Virus record (IMG/VR): IMGVR_UViG_3300042446_001440
Span: 1 to 64,000 of that record
Source: a virus
Strand: one strand, 5' to 3'
Length of the DNA stretch: 64,000 nucleotides
Position numbers and translations under genes: made by a program. This document shows, piece by piece, positions 8,413 through 17,823 of this stretch; within the stretch, counting starts at the first letter, position 1; each line of letters starts with the position of its first letter. The notes beneath the pieces are model-generated. The model saw nothing but the letters and a program-made list of their open reading frames with translations. It made no database searches and was not told where the DNA came from.

Positions 8413-8424
8413 TACTAATACAAT

Positions 8425-10692
8425 ATGCCCGATCAATTAACACCCGAAGAAGAACAGAAACGACTTGATATCATCCAAAAACAGGGTGTTGCTGTTAAAG
8501 ACTTAGCTAGTACATACGAAAAATTAGAAAAAACTTTAGGAAGATTAACAGCAGAAGAAAAGGAGTCGTTAGATGTTGCAAAAGAATTACAAAGAGCATC
8601 AGTTAATCTTGAAAAAAGTGTACAAAATAGACTAGACAGATCAGGTTCAATTAAAAGTTTAGAAACATCTTTAAATCAATTAATAAAAGATCAAACACAA
8701 ACATTAGCTACTCAAGCAAGTGTTACTGCTAAATTAGATAGTGATAGAGCTAAAGCAAATGCTTTATCTGCACAAGCCGCTGAAGCTGAAATTCGACAAA
8801 AAACCTCATTAAATACATTATTAGGAAAAACAGATGCAGCAATAAGACGAAGAAATAAAGCCGAAGATGAGGGTAATTCTAATCTTGTTGAACAACTAGA
8901 AACAGAAATTAGAGAAAATCAAAATATAATAGATCAAAACCAAAAAGATTTAAAATTAATAATTCAAAAAAAAGATGCACAAGAGGCCTTAGTTAAGCAA
9001 ATTGATCTAGCTAAGCAAGCTCATGAAAATTTAATAGAACAACAAAAAGAAGAAATAGCTTTAGCAAAACAGGAATTAAAAATAAGAAATGGTATTGCTA
9101 TGTTGGATTATGTAAATGAAAAATTCAGCACAAAGAAGATAGCTGAAATGTTTACTTTAGTAGGTCTATTTAAATTAATACTAGATTCAGCTTTACGTTT
9201 CAATGAAGTATCAGTAAAAACAAGTAAAAGTTTAGGGTATGGAGCCGATAATGCTGATAGAGTAACATCTAATTTAGTAGAAATAGCTCAAAACTCAAAT
9301 AATATAAATGTTACCCTAAAAAGTGCAGGAGAGGCAATGAGCCAACTGAATGAGGCAACAGGAGGAGTAGCAGAATATTCAGCAGATGTCTTAAAGACAC
9401 AAATAATGTTAACTAAGCAGTTAGGATTATCTGGAGAGGAAGCAGCCGGTATTTATAAATTCTCAGTATTAACGGGTAAATCATCGGAAAAAGTTAATGA
9501 CGAGATGGTAGCTGCTTTTGTTAATACTAGAAATGCAGTTAAAGGGTCAGCAGATTTTAAAACAACAATGGCCGCCGCTTCTAAAGTGTCAGGTCAATTA
9601 TCAGCAAACTTACAAAATAATCCCGGATTAATAACTAAAGCAGTTGTACAAGCACAAGCATTAGGTACTTCATTAGAACAAACAGCTGCTCAAGGTGCTT
9701 CTCTTTTAAATTTTGAATCATCTATTAGTAAAGAATTAGATGCTGAATTATTAACTGGTAAGCAGTTAAATCTTGAAAAAGCAAGAGCAGCTGCATTATC
9801 GGGTGACCAAATAACATTAGCAGAAGAATTAAATAAGAATGTAGGTACGTTATCTGACTACCAAAAAATGAATGTACTACAGCAAAATGCATTGGCAGAT
9901 GCTGTAGGTTTAACTGCAGATCAATTATCAGATCAATTAAGAAAACAAAAAATAGCAACAGAACAAGGTAAATCATTAGCACAAATTACTAAAGAAGAAG
10001 CACTTGAAGCTGAAAATAGGCAAGCAATACAAGATAAATTTAATGCCGCTATAGAAAAATTACAAGACTTTATTGGGAATTTAGTAGCAGGTCCTCTTGG
10101 AAAAATGTTAGAAATAATAAGTAATATATTACCTCTTGTAACAAGTATAGGAGCAGTATTCTTAGCAATTACAGCGGCTCAAAAGTTAGGAGCAATGTAT
10201 GAATCTCTTAAATTAGGATTTTTAGTAGCGGGAGAAGCAGCACTTGCTGGACAATTAACAACACAAGGAGCTCTTAACATAGCAAAAGGAAAAGATTTAG
10301 CAACATCAATAGGTATAGCAGCCGCATGGGTAGTTGCTAATCCTTTTAAAGCAATATTAGGATTAGCTTTAGCCGCTGGAGTAGGAGCATTAATATATAG
10401 CCAAATGGATGATGGTATGATAGGTCCAGGTGGAGAAACAATAGTATCTGGTCCAAAAGGTTCTATTCAATTAAATAAAGAGGATTCAATAGTAGCAGGT
10501 ACTGATTTATTTGGTGGAAATAAAGGCGGCGAATCAATGCAAGGCCCATCAATAGATCTAACACCAATGATAGTAGCAATAAACGCAGTTAAAACATCAA
10601 TAGATCGCCTATACGGTAAAGATTCATCAGTTCACATGGATGGTAAAAAAGTAGGTACCACATTAGCTCAAGGTTCACATAAAGTAGCATAA
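8425..10692 (+). CDS. Tape-measure-like tail protein
   Basis: 755 residues. Residues 1-230 are a long charged coiled coil. The middle is helical. Residues about 550-665 hold several hydrophobic helices (for example ILPLVTSIGAVFLAI and ILGLALAAGVGALIY). The C-terminus has a GMIGPGGETIVSGPKG segment, then a short domain ending SHKVA. Coiled coil plus central membrane-active helices is the usual design of tail tape measure proteins, which set tail length and help DNA cross the inner membrane. The order sheath, tube, gp26-like, this gene fits. A baseplate hub role (gp29-like) is an alternative name for the same job. Confidence 0.78.
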   Translation: MPDQLTPEEEQKRLDIIQKQGVAVKDLASTYEKLEKTLGRLTAEEKESLDVAKELQRASVNLEKSVQNRLDRSGSIKSLETSLNQLIKDQTQTLATQASVTAKLDSDRAKANALSAQAAEAEIRQKTSLNTLLGKTDAAIRRRNKAEDEGNSNLVEQLETEIRENQNIIDQNQKDLKLIIQKKDAQEALVKQIDLAKQAHENLIEQQKEEIALAKQELKIRNGIAMLDYVNEKFSTKKIAEMFTLVGLFKLILDSALRFNEVSVKTSKSLGYGADNADRVTSNLVEIAQNSNNINVTLKSAGEAMSQLNEATGGVAEYSADVLKTQIMLTKQLGLSGEEAAGIYKFSVLTGKSSEKVNDEMVAAFVNTRNAVKGSADFKTTMAAASKVSGQLSANLQNNPGLITKAVVQAQALGTSLEQTAAQGASLLNFESSISKELDAELLTGKQLNLEKARAAALSGDQITLAEELNKNVGTLSDYQKMNVLQQNALADAVGLTADQLSDQLRKQKIATEQGKSLAQITKEEALEAENRQAIQDKFNAAIEKLQDFIGNLVAGPLGKMLEIISNILPLVTSIGAVFLAITAAQKLGAMYESLKLGFLVAGEAALAGQLTTQGALNIAKGKDLATSIGIAAAWVVANPFKAILGLALAAGVGALIYSQMDDGMIGPGGETIVSGPKGSIQLNKEDSIVAGTDLFGGNKGGESMQGPSIDLTPMIVAINAVKTSIDRLYGKDSSVHMDGKKVGTTLAQGSHKVA

Positions 10693-10696
10693 TACT

Positions 10697-10710
10697 TTAA
10701 TATTTATATC
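10697..10710 (+). promoter_or_regulatory. Late-promoter-like motif
   Basis: TTAATATTTATATC ends 21 nt before the ATG at 10732. It is preceded by a weak AAAGTA/TACTTT hairpin across the upstream stop codon. Confidence 0.55.
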
Positions 10711-10731
10711 AAACAATAAAACAATATAATC

Positions 10732-11073
10732 ATGCCAATAATTGACCAATTATCAAAAAGCACTTTAAGCTTAGTAGGTAACGGATTTAACGCACAACCA
10801 AATAGTGCTGCTTGGGGATACATAGATGCCTCATCAAATTTAGACCCAGCTGCTAGTAACTTACAAAATACATACTCTGTAAACAGTACACCTAACGTTA
10901 AATTAAAAGACTTTAACAAAAACGGCGTATCTACAGTTAAAGCTGAATCTAGATTAGACGAATTAGATCCAAACGCTCCAAAATTACAACCAAGAGGAGT
11001 AGTATCTCAAGCATACAAATCAAAAACAGGTCTTACATATAAAGACTTAGGACCAGCAGGCGGACGTTACTAA
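10732..11073 (+). CDS. Small structural-block protein
   Basis: 113 residues, Asn/Ser/Pro-rich, with no membrane segment or known motif. It ends KDLGPAGGRY. Located between the tape-measure-like gene and a large baseplate gene, it is probably a minor tail or baseplate component. The family is not recognised. Confidence 0.65.
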   Translation: MPIIDQLSKSTLSLVGNGFNAQPNSAAWGYIDASSNLDPAASNLQNTYSVNSTPNVKLKDFNKNGVSTVKAESRLDELDPNAPKLQPRGVVSQAYKSKTGLTYKDLGPAGGRY

Positions 11074-11083
11074 TACTATATAA

Positions 11084-13465
11084 ATGGGTTCGTTATTAAA
11101 ACTAAAAACAGATCTTAAATCCATTAAGTACGGTCACGATCGTGCTGATGGAGGAAGTAGTGGGCAACCATATATTAAAACTGATATCAACACTGTTGAT
11201 AAAGGTATTAATAGGCTAAGATTTGGCAACTTCGACGAGGGATTAGTTAGAGGTGGAGTTATAGGCATGTTAAATTCATCAATTACTGATACGCTTCGTA
11301 TTGGTAAATTTTTAACTGATACTCCAAAAGGTCCCTTATTCATTATAAAGCAAGTTGGCTTACAATTATCTAATCCACGTTTAGAATCAAAAGAAGTAAA
11401 AACAAATCGTTCTACTACTGGTGGAGGATTCATTACTAATGCTATTAACTTTGTAGCTAACGTAGCAGGTAAAATAGAAAATGCAGTAGGACCTACTCGC
11501 ATTTATAATCTCGGTATTAATACACTAGCACAAGTACCTATTAATGGTATTGGTGGTCATATTGTAAGACATGGTTTCTTACCTACGTCTGATCCAAATA
11601 AATACTACTCAGCCGTAGTTACACACAACAATGAAAATGGTACTAACAGATTAGAATTATTAGCTACTAAATTTCAACTTGGAGATAAAAAGACTAACCT
11701 TACTATAAGTAAAGATAAGATTAAATTACTTAATACTATTACAGATATTATAGGTAAATTTACTGGAATTACTATTCCTGCTTTAAAACCTACTCAACTT
11801 ACTATATCTAACTATATAGGAGGTCCTGGTTCGGTTTATGGTATTGGTAATACTCTTATTAGTAGAACTACTTTTACTGAAGATAAGTTTAAAGTTGACT
11901 TAGCCTTAAAACAAAGTAAGGCATTTTCCGGAAAAACAAGGGATAATAAAGGAGATCCTCAAGAAATAAAACAAATAGATAGATTCTTTGGAGTATCTAA
12001 TATAGTTTCCTCCTCTTTATCAACATATTCCTTTGATCCATCAACTAAAAAAGGACCTATATCTAATAATGATAATAATATCCCAACAACGTTAAATGAT
12101 AATCTAGCTAAGGAAAAGGATAAATTTATATTCCATCAACGCCCAGCGGATTTACCTACAGTATCCAATGTTAGAGATATATCACTAAATGGTCCTTCAA
12201 CATTTCCTGGAACTTATACTAGAGAGGGTGATAAAACAAGTAATGTTCAAGTTTCATCTCCTACATTAGTTTATGGTAGAGATTATAATAATATTAATAC
12301 AAAGGTAGAAAATTTATCTTCTTCTTCACCTAATTTAGGAATATACACAAAAATAATTCATAAAACAGAAGATAATATAGGCAACCAACTTTTATATCCA
12401 ACATCCCTTAAATCTCCAAAATACAAGAATAGCTACGGCCAGACTATTACTTTAAAAGGTAAATGGACGACACTAACGCGTGAAACTAGAGTTGGTGCTG
12501 GAAGAAAAGATGAAGCTACTTTAACACCTATATTTGAAGATGAAATGGGAAGTCTTGAGGATGATACTCCAATTCTAGTTACCGATTCTTCATATCCATA
12601 TCAAAAGAAACTAGCAACTATAAGAGATTTAGTTAAATTTAGAATACAAGCTATAGATACTCACAATCCTATGGGTAAAGCCATGTGGATGATATTTAGA
12701 GCATACTTAACTGCCTTTTCAGATGGTGTAGATGCAACATGGAGTCCAATTAAATATGCTGGTAGAGGAGATCAATTCTATATATATGATGGATTTACTA
12801 GAAAAATGAGTGTTAGCTTTAAAGTAGCAGCATTATCGGCTGAAGAAATGGAGCCAATGTATCAAAAATTAAATTATTTAATGAGTAACTTAATGCCTGA
12901 TTACTCAGACCAAGGAGGTACATTGGGGGTATTAATGAAAGGACCACTTGTTAGAATGACCATAGGTAACTATATTGATGGCCAATTATGTAAATTAGAT
13001 TCAGTATCATATACAATACCACAAGATTCACCTTGGGAAATATCATTAGCAAGTCAAGATGGAAAACCTCTTGAATTAAATTTACCACATATTATAGAAG
13101 TACAATTAAGCTTTACTCCTATTGGTTCTCAAACTAGAGATAAAAATAGATTGTCAAGAAAAACAGATGGTACATCTCATATAGCTCAAAACTGGAATTC
13201 TACTGGGCCAAATAAAAATATTGGAGGGGCTGAAAGAGAATATATCTACAAAGAAGAAATTCCTTCTCCTGTACCTCCTTCTCCTGTGCCACCAACACCA
13301 GAACCAGCACCAGATCCTGACCCAGTAATAGTTCCACCACCACTTCCTATAGTAACATCAGATTTTACTGGAAGAGGAGCTACATTTGAACGTTCTCAAA
13401 ACAAAGAATCTCGACTTAAATCAGCAGATGATATATCATTAGAACTCCAAAATAGATATAAATAA
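11084..13465 (+). CDS. Large baseplate-region structural protein
   Basis: 793 residues, starting 10 nt after the previous stop. The N-terminal third is Gly/Asn-rich and beta-prone. The region around residues 560-670 (AMWMIFRAYLTAFSDG, then a beta-rich segment with SPWEISLASQDG) looks like a conserved core. Residues about 725-755 are a Pro-rich spacer (repeats of PSPVPP and PEPAPDPDP), followed by a short tail. It lies in the baseplate cluster and overlaps nothing; its stop is adjacent to the next ATG. I infer a baseplate wedge or hub protein but cannot assign a T4 equivalent. Confidence 0.7.
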   Translation: MGSLLKLKTDLKSIKYGHDRADGGSSGQPYIKTDINTVDKGINRLRFGNFDEGLVRGGVIGMLNSSITDTLRIGKFLTDTPKGPLFIIKQVGLQLSNPRLESKEVKTNRSTTGGGFITNAINFVANVAGKIENAVGPTRIYNLGINTLAQVPINGIGGHIVRHGFLPTSDPNKYYSAVVTHNNENGTNRLELLATKFQLGDKKTNLTISKDKIKLLNTITDIIGKFTGITIPALKPTQLTISNYIGGPGSVYGIGNTLISRTTFTEDKFKVDLALKQSKAFSGKTRDNKGDPQEIKQIDRFFGVSNIVSSSLSTYSFDPSTKKGPISNNDNNIPTTLNDNLAKEKDKFIFHQRPADLPTVSNVRDISLNGPSTFPGTYTREGDKTSNVQVSSPTLVYGRDYNNINTKVENLSSSSPNLGIYTKIIHKTEDNIGNQLLYPTSLKSPKYKNSYGQTITLKGKWTTLTRETRVGAGRKDEATLTPIFEDEMGSLEDDTPILVTDSSYPYQKKLATIRDLVKFRIQAIDTHNPMGKAMWMIFRAYLTAFSDGVDATWSPIKYAGRGDQFYIYDGFTRKMSVSFKVAALSAEEMEPMYQKLNYLMSNLMPDYSDQGGTLGVLMKGPLVRMTIGNYIDGQLCKLDSVSYTIPQDSPWEISLASQDGKPLELNLPHIIEVQLSFTPIGSQTRDKNRLSRKTDGTSHIAQNWNSTGPNKNIGGAEREYIYKEEIPSPVPPSPVPPTPEPAPDPDPVIVPPPLPIVTSDFTGRGATFERSQNKESRLKSADDISLELQNRYK

Positions 13466-13771
13466 ATGACACGCTACGACAATACTACAATATTAAAAAC
13501 ATCGGATAATAAACCGTATTACAAGAGTAAAATTTACCCTACAATACCTTTATCTGAAAGCGATGTGTATGTTATTACAACAATAGGAGACAGACTTGAT
13601 TATATGGCTTATACTTATTATCGTGACTCGGAATTATATTGGATTATATCAATAGCAAACAATAATGTAACTAAAGGTTCATTATTCCCAATACCAGGAA
13701 CACAAATGAGGATACCATCTAATGTATCAAGTGTATTAAGTTTATTTAATAAATTCAATAAGGTGAAATAA
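13466..13771 (+). CDS. LysM-like baseplate protein (gp53 / tail protein X type)
   Basis: 101 residues. The segment GDRLDYMAYTYYRD (near 43-56), then YWIISIANN and a closing GTQMRIP, is the LysM-like pattern seen in gp53 baseplate proteins and tail protein X, where it helps join baseplate parts. It starts on the base after the preceding stop, and its stop codon is next to the following start, indicating coupled translation of the baseplate genes. Confidence 0.72.
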   Translation: MTRYDNTTILKTSDNKPYYKSKIYPTIPLSESDVYVITTIGDRLDYMAYTYYRDSELYWIISIANNNVTKGSLFPIPGTQMRIPSNVSSVLSLFNKFNKVK

Positions 13772-13775
13772 TGTT

Positions 13776-16700
13776 ATGTCTATATTCAAAGGAACATTCA
13801 ATAAAAGTATTAAAGATCAGTTAGATGTACGCCAAAAAGCAATAAACGACCGTACACCTCAGAATCTATCATATATGAATTCACGCAATGCGTGGATTAG
13901 GTTATCATCCTCTGTAAATACATTCACTGGAGGTATTACTGATAAAACAACATTAGAAGAATTAAATGATGATGGAAAATATGATAACAAATTAGCTAAA
14001 CAATACGTTTTACAAGGTGGAATCTTAAATGATAATAAATTACGAGCAGGATTAGGTGATTTTTCAAATGCCTACAGCAATAAAGCATCAGATGGAACAG
14101 CGTATCGCTTAGGTATTCGCCCTATGCCTGGTATTACTAACATAGATGTTAAGTCTAAAGGTGCATATGGCTCACTACGAGAAGCAACAATAAACTTTCA
14201 ATGTTGGGATATTAAACAATTAGAAGAATTAGAATTACTCTATATGCGCCCTGGATATAGTGTACTATTAGAATGGGGATGGACTCCATTTTTAGATAAT
14301 AGTAATAAGTATAATACTCGTGTAGAATATACAGATATTATAGATACAGCTCATAATAAAGAAGAATTATTTAGATTACAATATGCTAAGTCAGCAGATG
14401 GTAATTATGTGAATGAAAAGGGTGAAAAACAAACAACAAAAGGATACCAAGGCAACTACGATGCTATGTATGGTACTATTAAAAACTATGGTTGGACTGC
14501 TAGAATGGATGGTGGGTATGATTGTCATACCTCAATCATATCTATGGGAGAAATCATGGAATCCCTAAAAATAAATTATTCTCCTCTAGATAATAAAACT
14601 CAAATTTCAACTAAAGGATTAATAACCAAAAATGTAGTTTCAGATCCCCCAGCTGCTATATCTACTACTCTTATGCCTTACCTATCTGAAGCATATAACC
14701 AGAATATATTAGCAGGATTATTTTATGAATTATGGGAAATAGGACAACAACTTGGAGGAACTACAGGGTTTACTCAATTCTCAGATAAAACAGGTAACTC
14801 ATATAGTTTAACAGATACTTCTAAAACTACAGGAAATAAATATGAACTTTTTCGTTTATCTCTTAATATAAAAGGAGGTGCAAGTGAAGCTGATAATAGA
14901 GGAAATATAGGAAAAACAGATGAACAAATATACATTACTTTAGAATCCTTAGTTAATGTACTTAACAATTATGTTCTATTACAAGACACTGATAAAAAAA
15001 CACCAATATCATCATTATCAGTATTGGAATCAGATATTACTAATGTTGGGGTAACACCTGATAACGTCACAGGAGAAGGATATTTACTAGCATTAGCTCA
15101 CCCATTACAGATATCAGTTGACCCAACAGTATGTCTTATTAAAAACCAACTATGGGCAGATGGAATTGATATTAAATTATTGACTCCGGGAGCTGTAGAT
15201 CCTAATATAGGAGATGTAGTGATAAAATACGGTAAACAACTAAATAATGATTATGATGCAGCTTGGTGGAAAGAATTAGCTAAAAGAATAAATGCTGCTG
15301 ATACAAATGCAAACTCCGATAGTATACAAAAATTAATAGATTATGTTCAAGAATCAGTAGGAACCGGACCCTCTAGTACAGAAGAATTAAAAGAAATACA
15401 AAGAAGATTTATAGAGATTAAAGCTAATCCTAAAATTGAACCGGGTAACTATGTAGTGAGTACTTTAGCTGCTGGAATTATACCATTTACAATAACATTA
15501 GCAGAATATGATAGTTTTTATGACTTATTAGATGAAGGATTAAACTCAGCAGTAGATATAGGAAGAGCTATAGGAAGTAGAGATAAACAAGGAAAAAAGG
15601 TAGTAGGATCTGATTTTGCTATTGAAGCTGCATCAAAAGATCCTAAAGTAGTTACTGATAATCAATTAGCCGCTAAATCAAAACAACTACAAAATCAAAA
15701 AGATAAAGGATCAGCAGGTACTAAAATTTTACAACATCTTAAATTACCATATTTTACAAATAATAAATGGCAGGATGAATTAGGTATAATAGGAAATATA
15801 TATGTTAATCTAAATATGTTATATAATCTTATTGTAAGTAAAGATTTAGCAGCTCAAGATCCTAAAGAAAAAAACGATGTTGCCTTATATGATTTTATAA
15901 AAAATATTTTAAAGAAAATTTCTTCTGCAACGGGTGATGTAAATAATTTAGAACTATTTATAGATCCTGTAGATGGTATAGCTAGAATAATTGATATAAA
16001 TTATGCTGATAGAAAAGATAATCCAAATTCAAAGTATGAAAATATAGTTGAAATTCAAGTTCAAAATTTAAATTCAGTAGTAAGATCATACAAAATAGAA
16101 TCACAAATATTTCCAGACCAAACTGCAACAATAGCTATTGGTTCACAAGTAAAAGGAGGAGCATTAGGACAAGATAATAATACATTAGTAGATTTTAATA
16201 GAGGAATAATAGATAGAATTGTACCTAGAAAAGATACTCCTACTTCACCTCCAACTACTGACACCCCTCAATCTAATCTTACAACGTTATTAGAATCTTT
16301 AGGAGTAATATTTACTTTCTTTACAGATCTAGATCCGGAAGCTCATAAAACTGGTTTATTAAATGATGGAGATTATGATGTAGATGAAGCAGGTAAATAC
16401 CAAAACTCATTAAAAGATTTAATAAATTTCTTTAAAGCAATAAGTACATCCCGTACAAAAAATAAAGCAATTATACCTACTAAAGTATCATTAGTAATGG
16501 ATGGTATAGGAGGAATAGTAATAGGAAATCTATTTAGACTCCCTTCAGATGTATTACCTAAAGGGTATAGAGGAAGAGAAAATGAAGGAGGAAATAAAAT
16601 AGGATATGCCGTTACTGGTTTAGGACATTCAATACAAAATAACGATTGGATAACTAATGTAGATGCTCAATTTATGATACTAGATGATCCAAAAAAAGGA

Positions 16701-17261
16701 ATTGATGGTATTGATATTGATTTTGGTAATATAACAATAGTTACTACTGGTCAAGAAGCTAGTTTATCTCCCTCCAATCCAGGTATATCTACTCCAACAG
16801 GGGGAACAACAAAGATAATTAATGGCGTAGCAAGAAAAAATGGAGACATAGAGGATTTACTAGTACCAATGAGATCAGATCTATATATCAGACATTGGAG
16901 CTCAGTATGTCAAAGTGATAAAAAACGTATAAGACTTCAAGCAGCAGCAATGCAAAATTTAGAAAAAATGCTAACAGACGCTTATACAGCGGGAATATAT
17001 ATTAAAGTAAATTCATCATACAGAACATATGAGGACCAAGTAAGAATAAAAAATCTGGCTGCTGGAATACCAGCTGCTGAACCTGGTAATTCAAATCATG
17101 GATTTGGATTAGCTGTAGATTTAGCAAATTCGGATGGTGGTAGAATTAATCCAATATCTACTCCAAAAGAATGGAAATGGATTCAAGATAATAAAGCAAA
17201 ATATGGCTTTGAAAATATCAATACCACCACAGAATCACATCATTATAATTATATAAAATAA
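13776..17261 (+). CDS. Giant baseplate protein with C-terminal M15/VanY-type peptidase
   Basis: 1161 residues. The first 1000 residues are structural, with hub-like beta segments around residues 110-260 and no recognised enzyme motif. Residues about 1035-1161 form a D-Ala-D-Ala carboxypeptidase (M15, VanY) domain: SYRTYEDQ near 1081, the SNHGFGLAVD zinc motif (H1108, D1115) and ESHH (E1153, H1156 as ExxH). This would cleave peptide cross-links of peptidoglycan from the tip of the tail, taking the place of T4 gp5 lysozyme. The ATG at 13776 was chosen; an out-of-frame ATG at 13771 is ignored. The last base overlaps the next gene start. Confidence 0.82.
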   Translation: MSIFKGTFNKSIKDQLDVRQKAINDRTPQNLSYMNSRNAWIRLSSSVNTFTGGITDKTTLEELNDDGKYDNKLAKQYVLQGGILNDNKLRAGLGDFSNAYSNKASDGTAYRLGIRPMPGITNIDVKSKGAYGSLREATINFQCWDIKQLEELELLYMRPGYSVLLEWGWTPFLDNSNKYNTRVEYTDIIDTAHNKEELFRLQYAKSADGNYVNEKGEKQTTKGYQGNYDAMYGTIKNYGWTARMDGGYDCHTSIISMGEIMESLKINYSPLDNKTQISTKGLITKNVVSDPPAAISTTLMPYLSEAYNQNILAGLFYELWEIGQQLGGTTGFTQFSDKTGNSYSLTDTSKTTGNKYELFRLSLNIKGGASEADNRGNIGKTDEQIYITLESLVNVLNNYVLLQDTDKKTPISSLSVLESDITNVGVTPDNVTGEGYLLALAHPLQISVDPTVCLIKNQLWADGIDIKLLTPGAVDPNIGDVVIKYGKQLNNDYDAAWWKELAKRINAADTNANSDSIQKLIDYVQESVGTGPSSTEELKEIQRRFIEIKANPKIEPGNYVVSTLAAGIIPFTITLAEYDSFYDLLDEGLNSAVDIGRAIGSRDKQGKKVVGSDFAIEAASKDPKVVTDNQLAAKSKQLQNQKDKGSAGTKILQHLKLPYFTNNKWQDELGIIGNIYVNLNMLYNLIVSKDLAAQDPKEKNDVALYDFIKNILKKISSATGDVNNLELFIDPVDGIARIIDINYADRKDNPNSKYENIVEIQVQNLNSVVRSYKIESQIFPDQTATIAIGSQVKGGALGQDNNTLVDFNRGIIDRIVPRKDTPTSPPTTDTPQSNLTTLLESLGVIFTFFTDLDPEAHKTGLLNDGDYDVDEAGKYQNSLKDLINFFKAISTSRTKNKAIIPTKVSLVMDGIGGIVIGNLFRLPSDVLPKGYRGRENEGGNKIGYAVTGLGHSIQNNDWITNVDAQFMILDDPKKGIDGIDIDFGNITIVTTGQEASLSPSNPGISTPTGGTTKIINGVARKNGDIEDLLVPMRSDLYIRHWSSVCQSDKKRIRLQAAAMQNLEKMLTDAYTAGIYIKVNSSYRTYEDQVRIKNLAAGIPAAEPGNSNHGFGLAVDLANSDGGRINPISTPKEWKWIQDNKAKYGFENINTTTESHHYNYIK

Positions 17262-17782
17262 TGTCACTAAGAATACCAGCTAACCAAATTGTAAAAAGTA
17301 AATATACTATCGGAAAAGAGTATATGTTTGAAAATACTTATAGAGAATATCAAGGATATTATTATGAAACAAAGGGTAAATTATTTGCAGGTAAAGAATT
17401 TAATATTAATGCTCCCGTATTAGTAAAAATAAATTTTCTTAATACCACTCCTTTACGAACAAATCCCGCTACATTTGTGTATGGAATAATATCTGGAATA
17501 AAATTAAATAGTGCTGTTCCACCTTCTTTTATATTTCAATATAATTCTAATACTAGATATTTTTCATATCAACTTACTAAAAAATTAATTAAAGAAATAG
17601 ATAAAGATACTTTTACTAATTTTCAATCTAATCCTTTATATGTTATAGTATCGTTAAGTTATGCTGGAAAATTTAAAGATAGTGAATTAAAAGAAGCAGA
17701 GAAGAAAATTCCAGGTATAACTACTTATGTAAATACTTCTTATATAAATCCTTCTATAGAAGAAAGTGGTTTGATAGGCTAA
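17261..17782 (+). CDS. Hypothetical tail/baseplate protein
   Basis: 173 residues, overlapping the peptidase gene by one base (TAATG), so translation is probably coupled. It is rich in Tyr, Asn, Lys and Phe with alternating beta-like segments. There is no signal peptide and no known motif. As the last gene before the replication block it is likely a minor baseplate component, inferred from position. Confidence 0.65.
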   Translation: MSLRIPANQIVKSKYTIGKEYMFENTYREYQGYYYETKGKLFAGKEFNINAPVLVKINFLNTTPLRTNPATFVYGIISGIKLNSAVPPSFIFQYNSNTRYFSYQLTKKLIKEIDKDTFTNFQSNPLYVIVSLSYAGKFKDSELKEAEKKIPGITTYVNTSYINPSIEESGLIG

Positions 17783-17823
17783 ATTTCCTTTCATATCTTA
17801 AAGCAAACAAAAGGTTATGAAAT

